DNA of 64,000 nucleotides from Jezberella montanilacus (lineage in GTDB: Bacteria; Pseudomonadota; Gammaproteobacteria; Burkholderiales; Burkholderiaceae_B), in assembly GCF_003003055.1 (NCBI RefSeq), contig NZ_PVTV01000013.1, positions 124,001 through 188,000 of the forward strand, given 5' to 3'. Each line of letters starts with the position of its first letter. The first letter of the stretch is position 1. A program made the translations under genes and the position numbers. Shown piece after piece: positions 54,131-63,165 of the stretch. The notes below the pieces were generated by a model that saw only the letters and a program-made list of their open reading frames with translations, searched no databases and was not told the DNA's origin.

Positions 54131-54943
54131 TCAGGCAGTCACGTTGATCAGACTGCCTGTCGTTGAGGGGCTTGCCTGACCCAGCGCACTAATCGTGTAC
54201 TGAAGGTTTTGCAAAAACGAATCAAAGCTTGGGCTGGTGGGTGAGGTTGTCGCCCCGCCAGACGCTGCAACAATTTGCTGAAAATCAGTCTGCAAGGTTG
54301 ACAGCAACGAATTGGGCGAGACACCACCGTCTTGATTAGTTATTGATGGCGCAGACAACTGGGCGATCAGCCCGCTTAAAACACTAGACATATTGGTGTA
54401 ACCCGTCGCGCTGACGCTCGACGCAATACCGGGAGATGAAACGGACGAAGTAGCTGCACTTTGTTGAGCACTAACCGCCGTCATCAAATCATGCATAAAC
54501 TGATGGATAGCATCTCTGATGGGAAGCACATCAGCTGACTGAGTTGTGGTGGAACTGCTTGCAGCGCTCGCAGTCGGCGTAGTCGACTGAGTAGTCGGTT
54601 GTGCAGTCTGAACAAGGGCTGAAGCGGTGGTTGAAGCGGTGCTTGAAGCGCTTGTCGTGGCGCCTTTAGGGGCAGGCCCAAAAAGACTGACGCCGGACTG
54701 CAAGAGAGCGGTGCCAAATGCCTGAAGCAGGTAACCGCTAGGCCCATTACCGTTCTGTTGCCCACCTGAATTGGAGGTGCTCGGGCTTTGCGAGCCTTGA
54801 TTGACACCTGTGAGGCCAACCGCAGTCACTGCGGTGTTAATCGTTGTCGCGTTTGCCGCAGACGAAGCGGATCCCGTTGCAGGCGTTGCCGGTGCAATCG
54901 TGGTGGGCAGCGACTGCCCTAGCGCAATTGGATTAGTAGCCAT
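54131..54943 (-). CDS. Ser/Thr/Ala/Gln-rich protein of unknown function
   Basis: This 270-residue protein is dominated by Ser, Thr, Ala, Gln and Gly. The first 150 residues are low-complexity (runs such as TTSASSTASTTAS). The last 120 hold helical segments that might be a folded core (AIHQFMHDLMTAV, LLSTLQTDFQQIV). No signal peptide is seen. I do not recognise a family. The composition is like proteins exported without a signal sequence, such as type III or flagellar substrates, but this is speculation. It converges with the NHL gene. Confidence 0.6.
   Translation of the reverse strand: MATNPIALGQSLPTTIAPATPATGSASSAANATTINTAVTAVGLTGVNQGSQSPSTSNSGGQQNGNGPSGYLLQAFGTALLQSGVSLFGPAPKGATTSASSTASTTASALVQTAQPTTQSTTPTASAASSSTTTQSADVLPIRDAIHQFMHDLMTAVSAQQSAATSSVSSPGIASSVSATGYTNMSSVLSGLIAQLSAPSITNQDGGVSPNSLLSTLQTDFQQIVAASGGATTSPTSPSFDSFLQNLQYTISALGQASPSTTGSLINVTA
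54132..54159. terminator. Hairpin between convergent genes
   Basis: CAGGCAGTC and GACTGCCTG form a perfect nine-base-pair stem with a ten-base loop. It lies at the end of the Ser/Thr-rich gene, 12 bases after the NHL gene stop. No T run follows directly on either strand. Confidence 0.4.
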
Positions 54944-55109
54944 TGTATTTCTCGCTCGAAATAGAATGAATTAATACTGCTTACAATGTGTTTTTTAATA
55001 CAAAAGTCCTTAAATATCAAGCACTACCCAACAAAATAGACGTAAAACATTAAAGTTTTTGAAAATATTGCCGTAAGACTGTTAAGCCTTAACTCATGCA
55101 ATAACTTTG

Positions 55110-55125
55110 ATTACCACTTTGTAAT
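55110..55125. promoter_or_regulatory. ATTAC-N6-GTAAT dyad
   Basis: Half-sites at 55110-55114 and 55121-55125, 100 bases before the small exported-protein gene. The same dyad with six-base spacing occurs at 62431-62446 before the RND efflux operon. The remainder of the 281-base gap 54944-55224 is A/T-rich with no gene. Confidence 0.4.
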
Positions 55126-55151
55126 GACATGGCCGAACAAAATCTGGCAAA

Positions 55152-55180
55152 TTGAGGGAACTTAGCCCCTCGTTCACAAT
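55152..55180 (+). promoter_or_regulatory. Candidate promoter of the small exported-protein gene
   Basis: TTGAGG, a 17-base spacer and CACAAT, 45 bases before the ATG at 55225 and 27 bases after the dyad. The -10 is only moderately good. Confidence 0.4.
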
Positions 55181-55224
55181 CTCACTGTGCATACCTAACA
55201 ACATAACTTGAACTCGGTGACGTC

Positions 55225-55599
55225 ATGAAAAAAATACTTCTTTCCGCAGGCTTCGCCGCTGCCTTGCTGATGAGCGTGAACGCCAACGCTTGGCACGGTC
55301 ACGGTGGCTATTATCGTGGCGGTTGGGTGGGTCCAGCCATAGTCGGAGGCGTTGTCGCTGGCGCGCTAGTCGGCGGAGCGTTCGCCTCGCCTTACTATTA
55401 TGGATCGCCCTATTACTACCCGCCAGCCCCGGTTATTGTGCAGCAACCCGTTGTCGTGCAGCAACCTGTGGTCGTACAGCAGCAGCCCGTGTACGTGCAA
55501 ACTCCTGGTGCTAACAAGCCAGCTCCCGCTGGTTATCACTGGCAGGTCATGACCAATCCTCAAACCAATATCGCACAAGAAGTCCTAGTGCCAAATTGA
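55225..55599 (+). CDS. Small exported protein with Gly/Tyr- and Val/Gln/Pro-rich repeats
   Basis: This 124-residue protein has a signal peptide (about 1-22, after ANA), a Gly-rich segment (VGGVVAGALVGGAFA) and Tyr/Pro-rich YYYGSPYYYPP. A short repeat follows: QQPVVV occurs twice between residues 70 and 90. The C-terminus is GYHWQVMTNPQTNIAQEV. It looks like a small periplasmic or surface protein; similar proteins are common and uncharacterised. It is preceded by a possible regulator dyad. Confidence 0.7.
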   Translation: MKKILLSAGFAAALLMSVNANAWHGHGGYYRGGWVGPAIVGGVVAGALVGGAFASPYYYGSPYYYPPAPVIVQQPVVVQQPVVVQQQPVYVQTPGANKPAPAGYHWQVMTNPQTNIAQEVLVPN

Positions 55600-55615
55600 C
55601 CGGCTGAGGGACGCG

Positions 55616-57106
55616 TTAATCCCGCTTGCCTGCTCCGGCGTCGCTAGATTCTCGCGTCCAACCACCACCTAAGGATTGATACAAAGCGACCGTGTCGCCC
55701 ATATAGGTTGCTTGCGCCTGGAGACGGGCTGTCTTAGCGCTCAAATAACTCTGCTGAACAAGTTGAAAAGCGGGCTCTGCCGCGTAGCCTTTATCAAATT
55801 GTTGTTTCGTTGCAGTTGCAATCGCCAACAGGGCCTTTTCATTTTCAAGCGCGGCATCTAAAGCCTGCCTGTCCATCTCAAGCGCATACAGTGTGTCTGC
55901 TACGTTCTGATATGCCACCAGGACAGTTGCCTTATATTGGGCAAGGGCTTGGGCTGTTGCTGCTTCTGCCGCCTCTTTACGGAAATAAAGCGTACCCGCG
56001 TCGAACACCGTTTGAGACAGGTTTCCGGTGACACCCCAGAAGGGGTTGCCCGCAGCAAATAATGTATTGATTGCGTTAGAGGCACCACCCATCGCCGCAA
56101 CGATCGAGAATTGAGGAAGCATGTTGGCAACAGCCACGCCAATTTGCGCATTCGCTGCCTTGACCAGCTCTTCAGCGGCCATCACATCAGGGCGCTGATC
56201 AACCAACTGAGAGGGTACGGCTCTCGGTAAGTGAGCGGGGATTTTCATTGCACTGAGTTCAACGAGTTTCAGTGCCTCGCTGGGGTACTGGCCGCACAAC
56301 ACTGCGATTAAGTCGCGTGTCTGATCGAGCGCTTTTTTGACTGCGAAGCCAGCTTGCTGAGTGGCCGCATAGGCAGATTCTTGATTAGCAAGATCAACCC
56401 GGCTGAAGTAGCCAGTCGAGAAAAGCTTTCGCGCTGTGACCAGTTGTGCCAGACCCAGTTTGACCGATTCTTGTTGAGCAGTGAACTGCTCGGATAGTGT
56501 CGCTTCTTGCATGATCGCGGCGATCACATTACTGGCCACCGTGATTTTCAAGGCGTCCAATTGATACTGCGCACTGTTTGCTTGTGCCTTGAGCGACTCG
56601 ACTTGCCGGCGATTTAGTCCAAAAATATCTGGGGTGAAACCCACGCTCAACTGAGCGGTTTGAAGCGAGTAGCTGCTATCGCCGTTAACGACAGAAGTTG
56701 GGGCTGACACATAATTACCGACATTGCCGCGCGAACCTGAATACCCTGCCCCGACACTCGGAAAAAAGAAACCCTGCTGCGCTCTGACGTTGGCCTTCGC
56801 TACTTTCAAATTAGCGAGTGCCGCTTCGATAGTGGGGTTATTTTTAAGCGCCAGGTCAACCACTTGATTGAGTGCCTCGGATTGATAGGCCTTCCACCAA
56901 TCTGTTTCAACTCGAGTCGCTATTGGCTCACCCGCTTGAATCGCCGCAGAATCAACGTCACGCGTAAAACTTGACACGGCGTTTGTCTGAGTACGCACGT
57001 AATCTGGCCCAACCGAGCAAGCGGTCAGTCCGAGTGCCAACGTACTCAGGATCATGATTCGGGTTGATTTCAGCTTAAGTTTTTTCACGTTGTTCATTTC
57101 TTTCAT
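55616..57106 (-). CDS. RND efflux outer-membrane lipoprotein (NodT/OprM family)
   Basis: This 496-residue channel protein of the TolC/OprM type has a lipobox LTAC with Cys at residue 30, followed by SVGPDY (classic for the family). The two repeats of the coiled-coil barrel are recognisable. It completes a tripartite pump across the envelope. Start is set at ATG 57106; a TTG at 57115 overlaps the upstream stop (TTGA) and ATG 57097 is another choice. It is the last gene of the pump operon. Confidence 0.88.
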   Translation of the reverse strand: MKEMNNVKKLKLKSTRIMILSTLALGLTACSVGPDYVRTQTNAVSSFTRDVDSAAIQAGEPIATRVETDWWKAYQSEALNQVVDLALKNNPTIEAALANLKVAKANVRAQQGFFFPSVGAGYSGSRGNVGNYVSAPTSVVNGDSSYSLQTAQLSVGFTPDIFGLNRRQVESLKAQANSAQYQLDALKITVASNVIAAIMQEATLSEQFTAQQESVKLGLAQLVTARKLFSTGYFSRVDLANQESAYAATQQAGFAVKKALDQTRDLIAVLCGQYPSEALKLVELSAMKIPAHLPRAVPSQLVDQRPDVMAAEELVKAANAQIGVAVANMLPQFSIVAAMGGASNAINTLFAAGNPFWGVTGNLSQTVFDAGTLYFRKEAAEAATAQALAQYKATVLVAYQNVADTLYALEMDRQALDAALENEKALLAIATATKQQFDKGYAAEPAFQLVQQSYLSAKTARLQAQATYMGDTVALYQSLGGGWTRESSDAGAGKRD

Positions 57107-57111
57107 ATCGG

Positions 57112-57837
57112 TCAAGCAAGCTTCATTTCAGAGTCAGAGACATCGCGACGACCCAGCGGGTATAAGCCACCTGCAGCCCAAAGCGTAGCGATTAACGAAT
57201 AAACGCCATGGCCAAGCAGGCTCGACAACAGAGGCGATTTCATTTGTATGGCCAGGTACGTGACGACACGGGTCCAGACTAGTGCGTAAAACAAAATCAA
57301 AACCAGGCACGAGATAGGTGAAAAGAAAAGATCCCGCATAGCCTTAGCTAAAAGTACGAAGACATCACTATCATCCATCGCCAACCGCGCTGAGCAGGAG
57401 GCCATAAAAAGTATCACCAGCGCTTCCGAAAATGCATAGGGAAAAACAGCGATGAGGGGAAGATTCAGGCGGGCGGCAAACGCAGACAATTGCAATAGCC
57501 TGATCAGGTCGCTCAGGCCGGTGAACATGATAAAACCAAGCACCCCGTAGAGCAATAAACTGATCAGGACGGTTGGTCGGGCGCGCAGAGTGGCTAATTC
57601 ATTCAGCCACAGCAACGGGATACGAGATGGCCGCAAAGTCGGCACGCACAACAAAGCGCTCGTGACATAAACCAAAAACGGCCAGCTTAACCAGGTCAAA
57701 AAAGGAACACCCTGCGCAAGGGTTTGCAAACATACCGTGAGACACACTAACGCCCAAAGACCACCACCGTGCTGACGATGCAGTTGTCTGATCGCAGAGC
57801 TCCTGGCAAAGAGGTCGATGGTCAGGGTTAGTCTCAC
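57112..57837 (-). CDS. Membrane protein inserted in the RND operon
   Basis: This 241-residue protein has about five or six membrane segments. The GTG start at 57837 overlaps the RND pump stop (GTGA), and its own stop lies within the TTG-start region of the outer-membrane gene, so it is firmly part of the operon. I do not recognise it with certainty; the LLYGVLGFIMFTGL and FALVWTRVV-like segments recall YIP1-like proteins. A role in pump assembly or regulation is possible but unproven. Confidence 0.65.
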   Translation of the reverse strand: MRLTLTIDLFARSSAIRQLHRQHGGGLWALVCLTVCLQTLAQGVPFLTWLSWPFLVYVTSALLCVPTLRPSRIPLLWLNELATLRARPTVLISLLLYGVLGFIMFTGLSDLIRLLQLSAFAARLNLPLIAVFPYAFSEALVILFMASCSARLAMDDSDVFVLLAKAMRDLFFSPISCLVLILFYALVWTRVVTYLAIQMKSPLLSSLLGHGVYSLIATLWAAGGLYPLGRRDVSDSEMKLA

Positions 57838-60800
57838 CGTGCGTCCTTCGCTTTGTCGCTAAAGGCCATATCTTTAAGCAGCATCAGTGCTGGCACCACT
57901 ATCAGCAGCATGATTGGCCCAATTAACAACCCGCCCACGACTACGGTAGCGAGGGGCTTTTGAACCTGACTACCAATACCGTGAGAAATTGCAGCAGGAA
58001 ACAAGCCGATACAAGCGGACCAGGCAGTCATCAACATCGGTCGCATCCGCTGACTCGCCGCATGAAACATGGCATCGATCAAACTTAAATCCGTTGATTC
58101 ACGCGTGTGATTGAAGTAACTCGTCATCAAGATACCGTTCATCACCGTAATCCCGAATAAAGAGATGAATCCAATTGCGGCTGAAATACTGAAGTCCAAA
58201 CCTGCAACATACAAACCAATCACGCCCCCACCAATCGCGAAAGGAAGTCCGGCCAGAACCAGTAAGCTATCCATCCATGAATTAAACAAGCAATAAAGCA
58301 AGATCAAAATCAGGATCAACGTAATGGGCACAATCGTCGTTAAGCGCTCTTTTGCTTTTTGCAGATCCTCGAATTCACCTGCAAAGATAATCTGATAGCC
58401 ACGCGGTAGCGCAACATTTTTTGTAATCTTGTCCTGCGCTTCAGCGACAGTGCTGCCCAAGTCACGGCCTCGAACACTAAATTTAATCGGGATAAATCGT
58501 GCTGTGGATTCGTGATAAATGTAGGTCGCCCCCGTGTCAACGGTGATGTCGGCAACTGAGGATAAAGGGATATAAGCAGTCGCACCACTTGGTGTCTGAT
58601 AACCGATTCTCAAAGCCTTCACTTTTTCGATATCGTCACGCCCTTCTTTCGCCATGCGCACAGATAAACTGAACTGCCGCGGGCCTTCAAGCACGGTGGT
58701 GACCACGAGATCCGCAAGCGATGCTTGAATAAAGGTGTTGACGTCGCCTGTATTCAATCCATAGCGAGCCGCCTTTTCGCGATCAACTTTTATATTCAAG
58801 TTGGGTTGCCCACGCAAATAGAAGATACCAAGATCTTCTACCCCTTTCACCGTCCTCATTTGAGCCCGCACCTGCTCGGCGAGTTCTTCAAGTTTGGCCA
58901 AATTAGGCCCCAGGATTTTGACTGAATTCGCGCCTTTCACCCCTGAAAGGGCTTCCTCAACGTTATCTTGAATGTACTGTGAGAAATTAAACACAATACC
59001 TGGCAGCTCGTCGTCGAACTCTTTTTGAATATCGGCAGTCAGCATCTCTTTGGTTCGACCGCCCTTCCATTCATCATAGGGCCTTAGTGGGACGAATAAC
59101 TCTACATTTGAGAACGCGGCCGCATCGCTGCCGTTATCAGGACGGCCGTGTTGCGACACGACAGTCAGAACCTCAGGATGACGCAACAAGATTGCGCGCA
59201 TCTTAGCTGTGGGTTCCTCACCCGCGTCTAAGGCCATGGTCATTGGCATTGCGGCACGAATCCACAGGTTGCCTTCTTCTAACGCAGGTAAGAATTCAGA
59301 GCCAAGGCGGGTAGCCAGAAAAAACGTCAGCGCCAAAAAGACAACGCCAAAACCCACCATTTTTTTGCAATGAATCAACGACCAGCGCAGAACCGGCTCA
59401 TACTTGTGACGTAAAAATCTCACCAGAAAAGTTTCGACCTCTTCAATGTGAGCCGGCAGTAACAACGAGGCTAAAACGGGAGTGACAACAAAAGTTGCGA
59501 TCAAAGCACCGCTAAGTGCATAAGCGTAGGTCTTGGCCATCGGGCCGAAGATCTGCCCTTCAACGCCTTGCATCGTGAACAGCGGGATAAACGCCGCGAC
59601 CGTGATGACTGAAGAGAACAACACAGAGCTGTCTACCTGTTTTGAGCTGATCAGAATCATGCTTAGACGTTCAGTCCATTTCGGGTACCGTTTGATTTGA
59701 GCCTGTTCGTCAAAACCGGTGCCTTCAACATTCTCTATCAGTCGCCGCCTCGCGGCGCCTGTCTGCTGGAAGTTCCTGAAAATGTTTTCTACGAGAATCA
59801 CCGCAGAATCAACAATAATCCCGAAATCTACGGCACCAATTGAAAGCAGGTTAGCGTCCTCGCCTCTTGCGACGAGAATAATGATGCTGAAAAGTAAGGC
59901 GAACGGGATATTGACGCCAACAATGATCGCACTGCGCAAGTCACCCAAGAATATCCACTGGATAAAGAATACCAAGAGACAACCAAAGACCAGATTTTCG
60001 ATCACAGTGTGCGTGGTGACAGCTACTAGCCCCGAGCGATCGTAATACGGGACGATTTTGACACCTGCTGGCAAGCTGCCATCGGTGTTCATCGCATCAA
60101 TCATCGCTTTCACTTTTGGAATCATGTCATTGGTGTGCTGACTGCGTCCCATCACAACAATACCCGCGACAACATCAGGCTGATTGTCTTTGCCTGCGAT
60201 GCCCAAACGGGGGACAAAACCTATTTCAACCTTCGCCACGTCCTTGACCAGAACGGGAACGCCATTGGTTTGGCCCAAGACAACGTTTTCGATATCAGTA
60301 ATGCGATCGCCTTTGGTCAGATCATCCTCGCCGCCGTCATCTATCAGGCCGACACCTCTGATGTTTATTGACTGCTGACCGAAGGCTAACTCCCTGCCGC
60401 CAACGTTAATGTTCGCGTTACCCAATGCGGTCACGACCTGCGGCAGCGTGACGTTTCGCGCCTGTAGCTTGGCAATGTCCAGCTGTACTTGAAACTCCTT
60501 GGTTGTGCCACCCCAAGTATTGGTTTGTACGACCCCTGGGATTGTCTTTAACCTGCGCTCGACCACCCAGTCGTTGACGGTACGAAGGTTGGTCAAACCA
60601 AAGCTAGCTGGGCCGACCACTTGGTAACGAAGAATTTCACCCACAAGACTCGACTGTTGAATCTGGGGGATCTGATTAGCGGGCAAGTTCACGTTTTGTT
60701 GCAAACTAATACCAGCCTGCGCATAAGCGAAGTAGAAGTCAACGTCGTATCTAAACGTCACGCGCACAAACGAAAGACCATAAAACGAAGTGGATCGAAT

Positions 60801-61043
60801 ATTCGTGATCCCGGGGGTTGGATATAGGCCGATCTCCATCGGGACCGTGTAGTACTTCTCCATTTCTTCTGCCGACAGACCGGGCGCCTGGGCAGTGATT
60901 TCAAGAATGACTGGGGCTGGGTTCGGATAGGCCTCGATATTCAGTTTGCTGAAGGCCATCAACCCCGCTGCGATAAAGACCAGCAGGCCCAGCAAAATGA
61001 TCGGGCGACGGGTAAGACCGAAGGAAATGATTGACGCTATCAC
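57834..61043 (-). CDS. RND efflux permease, CzcA/CusA family
   Basis: This 1069-residue inner-membrane pump has the RND pattern of 12 membrane segments and two large periplasmic loops. It begins IISFGLTRRPIILLGLLVF. The heavy-metal-efflux branch is suggested by AVDFGIIVDSAVILVENI in the fourth segment and by AYPNPAPVILEITAQAPGLS in the first loop. Methionine clusters for Cu/Ag are not obvious, so the substrate (metal, organic) is open. It follows the adaptor gene by 71 bases and overlaps the next gene by four. Confidence 0.9.
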   Translation of the reverse strand: MIASIISFGLTRRPIILLGLLVFIAAGLMAFSKLNIEAYPNPAPVILEITAQAPGLSAEEMEKYYTVPMEIGLYPTPGITNIRSTSFYGLSFVRVTFRYDVDFYFAYAQAGISLQQNVNLPANQIPQIQQSSLVGEILRYQVVGPASFGLTNLRTVNDWVVERRLKTIPGVVQTNTWGGTTKEFQVQLDIAKLQARNVTLPQVVTALGNANINVGGRELAFGQQSINIRGVGLIDDGGEDDLTKGDRITDIENVVLGQTNGVPVLVKDVAKVEIGFVPRLGIAGKDNQPDVVAGIVVMGRSQHTNDMIPKVKAMIDAMNTDGSLPAGVKIVPYYDRSGLVAVTTHTVIENLVFGCLLVFFIQWIFLGDLRSAIIVGVNIPFALLFSIIILVARGEDANLLSIGAVDFGIIVDSAVILVENIFRNFQQTGAARRRLIENVEGTGFDEQAQIKRYPKWTERLSMILISSKQVDSSVLFSSVITVAAFIPLFTMQGVEGQIFGPMAKTYAYALSGALIATFVVTPVLASLLLPAHIEEVETFLVRFLRHKYEPVLRWSLIHCKKMVGFGVVFLALTFFLATRLGSEFLPALEEGNLWIRAAMPMTMALDAGEEPTAKMRAILLRHPEVLTVVSQHGRPDNGSDAAAFSNVELFVPLRPYDEWKGGRTKEMLTADIQKEFDDELPGIVFNFSQYIQDNVEEALSGVKGANSVKILGPNLAKLEELAEQVRAQMRTVKGVEDLGIFYLRGQPNLNIKVDREKAARYGLNTGDVNTFIQASLADLVVTTVLEGPRQFSLSVRMAKEGRDDIEKVKALRIGYQTPSGATAYIPLSSVADITVDTGATYIYHESTARFIPIKFSVRGRDLGSTVAEAQDKITKNVALPRGYQIIFAGEFEDLQKAKERLTTIVPITLILILILLYCLFNSWMDSLLVLAGLPFAIGGGVIGLYVAGLDFSISAAIGFISLFGITVMNGILMTSYFNHTRESTDLSLIDAMFHAASQRMRPMLMTAWSACIGLFPAAISHGIGSQVQKPLATVVVGGLLIGPIMLLIVVPALMLLKDMAFSDKAKDAR

Positions 61044-61114
61044 GAAAAATCTCTCTGTTTCAAAACTGAGGGGCGCACATTAAGTTCGATTAAATGACCT
61101 AACCGATGGATCAG

Positions 61115-62317
61115 TTACTCGCCAACCAATAATATGTTGCTCAAAAATATGGACCCGGTCGAGGCAATCAGTTCACCCTCTTTCAAACCTTGAGTAATTT
61201 GCACCAGGCCGTTCGTGCGCAGGCCGGTTGTCACAGTGCGTTTTTTCATTCTTTTATTGGCTTCGGCAATCCAGACTGACATAGTGCCATCACCCTCACG
61301 AACCAGAGCCTCGTCTGGCACCGCAACGCTCTTTGTGACCTGATCGGATCGAACGGTAAAGGTGGCATACATACCCGAGCGGAGTATGTTTGCGGCATCA
61401 GCGATTTCTGAGCGAACCACGACAGTTCTTGTGACAGGGTCGACGACAGAGCCTACAACTTTAATCCGACCCTTAAAAATTTCAGTCGGAAAAGCAGTCA
61501 CTTTCACGTCAACTTCCTGACCGACTTTAAAGCGTGGGCTCTCTGCTTCAGTGGCGTTAATTATCAGCCACTTGGTTGAAACGTCGGCCACAACAAAGGG
61601 CGCCGGGGCCGAACCAGGCTGCACAAGCAGGCCAGGCTGAACATTGCGCGTAATGACAGAACCCGATAACGGGCTTAATACCTTGAGCGTCGAATCGATC
61701 TTTCTCTTGAGTTCGATTTGCGCGATCTCTGCATCCGATTTACCGAACAGCGCCACGGTCAGCCGGGCTGCTTTCAACGCAGCTTCGGCAGTATTTTGAT
61801 CGGCAACATTTTGTTGATATTCTTTTAATGAAATCGCTTTTGTTTCATATAGCTCAGTCGCCCTGGCCAGCGTTGCAGTTGTCTGGGCGTAAACCCCTTT
61901 CGCTGCCAGTAGCGTCGACTCGGCCTGCGCCAGATCAGCGCTATCTACGCTAAATAAAACCTGGCCTTTTTTAACGGTATCGCCAACGTCGGCGAACGTC
62001 TGAATCACTCGCCCCTGATAGTTAGTGAAAACTTGTACGGCCGAGTTTTCATTGAAACCAACGTTACCGTAGGCACTATAAGTTGCCAAGAAATCTGCTG
62101 TTTTGGCGGGCGCTATTTTCACACTCGCCAACTGTTTTTCGTTCAGATCGACATAGTCCTTGTCTACAGCTTGTGTCGTATCAACTCGCGCCTCAGGTGC
62201 TTCGGCGTGGAACAACCGGCTTCCAACAAAGAGGGCAAGGCCAACAATCAGAGCTGCCAGCGCCCATAACCACAGCTTGGGGGATTTTTTGTTTGCAAGA
62301 AGGTCAAATGATTTCAT
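61115..62317 (-). CDS. RND efflux periplasmic adaptor (membrane fusion protein)
   Basis: This 400-residue adaptor has an N-terminal membrane anchor (about 15-33, LWLWALAALIVGLALFVG), then a lipoyl/barrel-sandwich half (VFTNYQGRVIQTFADVGDTVKKG, shown as GRVIQTFADVGDTVKKG), a helical hairpin and the second lipoyl half (VLSPLSGSVITRNVQPG), and a beta-barrel domain. It belongs with the CzcB/CusB group. ATG at 62317; a TTG seven codons earlier is possible. It is first in the pump operon. An ATTAC-N6-GTAAT dyad lies about 115 bases upstream. Confidence 0.9.
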   Translation of the reverse strand: MKSFDLLANKKSPKLWLWALAALIVGLALFVGSRLFHAEAPEARVDTTQAVDKDYVDLNEKQLASVKIAPAKTADFLATYSAYGNVGFNENSAVQVFTNYQGRVIQTFADVGDTVKKGQVLFSVDSADLAQAESTLLAAKGVYAQTTATLARATELYETKAISLKEYQQNVADQNTAEAALKAARLTVALFGKSDAEIAQIELKRKIDSTLKVLSPLSGSVITRNVQPGLLVQPGSAPAPFVVADVSTKWLIINATEAESPRFKVGQEVDVKVTAFPTEIFKGRIKVVGSVVDPVTRTVVVRSEIADAANILRSGMYATFTVRSDQVTKSVAVPDEALVREGDGTMSVWIAEANKRMKKRTVTTGLRTNGLVQITQGLKEGELIASTGSIFLSNILLVGE

Positions 62318-62430
62318 TTTGATCGAATCAAAGTTCAAAGGTAACGAGCTCGGGAACAGGACAACCCAAGACCCGCTTTTCAGAAGGCTGAAGTGTACGG
62401 ATAAATATGTGACGGATCACACCCGTTCTT

Positions 62431-62446
62431 ATTACAGTTTCGTAAT
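62431..62446. promoter_or_regulatory. ATTAC-N6-GTAAT dyad upstream of the RND operon
   Basis: Arms TTATTAC and GTAATAA (seven bases each with the flanking TT/AA) flank six bases in the 142-base gap between ubiX and the adaptor gene. It matches the dyad at 55110-55125. A T/A-rich TATTTA lies about 40 bases downstream on the minus strand as a weak -10 candidate. It could be the site of an OmpR-type metal- or envelope-stress regulator. Confidence 0.4.
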
Positions 62447-62459
62447 AAAGCTGAAAAGG

Positions 62460-63041
62460 CTACTTTTGAACCTTCAGACCATCCCATCTGGAAACCAGAT
62501 TTGTTTCAATTTGAAACAAATCCAACACCCGACCGACACTGTGATTAATGATGTCATCAACGCTTTGAGGACGCGTATAAAGGGCGGGCACGGGAGGCAT
62601 CACAATCGCGCCGTTTTCGGTGACTTGCGTCATAGCCTTTAAGTGCCCCGCATGAAACGGGGTTTCTCGTACAAGTAAAACCACCCGGCGGCGTTCTTTT
62701 AAAGCCACATCAGCCGCTCGAGAGATCAAATTACCCGTAATGCCCCAGGCAATCTCAGATAGCGTATTGATCGAGCAAGGCGCAACCACCATACCAAGTG
62801 TCTTGAATGAACCTGAAGCGATCGAGGCGCCGATATTCTTTGCCGCATGCACAACATCCGCCAGCGCCTCGACTTCGGCAAGCTTAAAGTCTGTCTCAGC
62901 CGTCATCGTAATTTTGGCTGAATCACTCATGACTAAATGAGTCTCGATGTCAGTTGCTTTTAATGTTTGAAGCAGCCTGATCCCGTAAAGGGTTCCTGAG
63001 GCGCCAGTCAACGCAACGATTAAGCGTTTGGTGTTTTCCAT
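62460..63041 (-). CDS. ubiX: Flavin prenyltransferase UbiX
   Basis: This 193-residue enzyme joins dimethylallyl phosphate to FMN, making prenyl-FMN for UbiD decarboxylases in ubiquinone synthesis. It begins RLIVALTGASGTLYGIRLL with the FMN-binding GASG; later motifs are GASIASGSFKTLGMVVAPCS (quoted here as SGSFKTLGMVVAPCS) and LLVRETPFHAGHL. ATG at 63041 is used; upstream in-frame codons to 63092 are unlike the family. It is upstream of the pump operon on the same strand and probably separate from it. Confidence 0.93.
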   Translation of the reverse strand: MENTKRLIVALTGASGTLYGIRLLQTLKATDIETHLVMSDSAKITMTAETDFKLAEVEALADVVHAAKNIGASIASGSFKTLGMVVAPCSINTLSEIAWGITGNLISRAADVALKERRRVVLLVRETPFHAGHLKAMTQVTENGAIVMPPVPALYTRPQSVDDIINHSVGRVLDLFQIETNLVSRWDGLKVQK

Positions 63042-63165
63042 CTTGGGATTATAGGATGCGAAGTCCTGTCGTAACAAAGAGTTACTATTCATAATCAGTT
63101 ATTCATACGCTCAGCCTGCAGCCATGCTCGGTTGGCACCAGCTTATTCTTTAAAGTCATGCACCG

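Noticed and set aside
55430-55500. Tandem repeats in the small exported gene as a CRISPR-like array.
   Set aside because: They are short in-frame codon repeats for Val-Gln-Gln-Pro inside a coding region, with no spacers.
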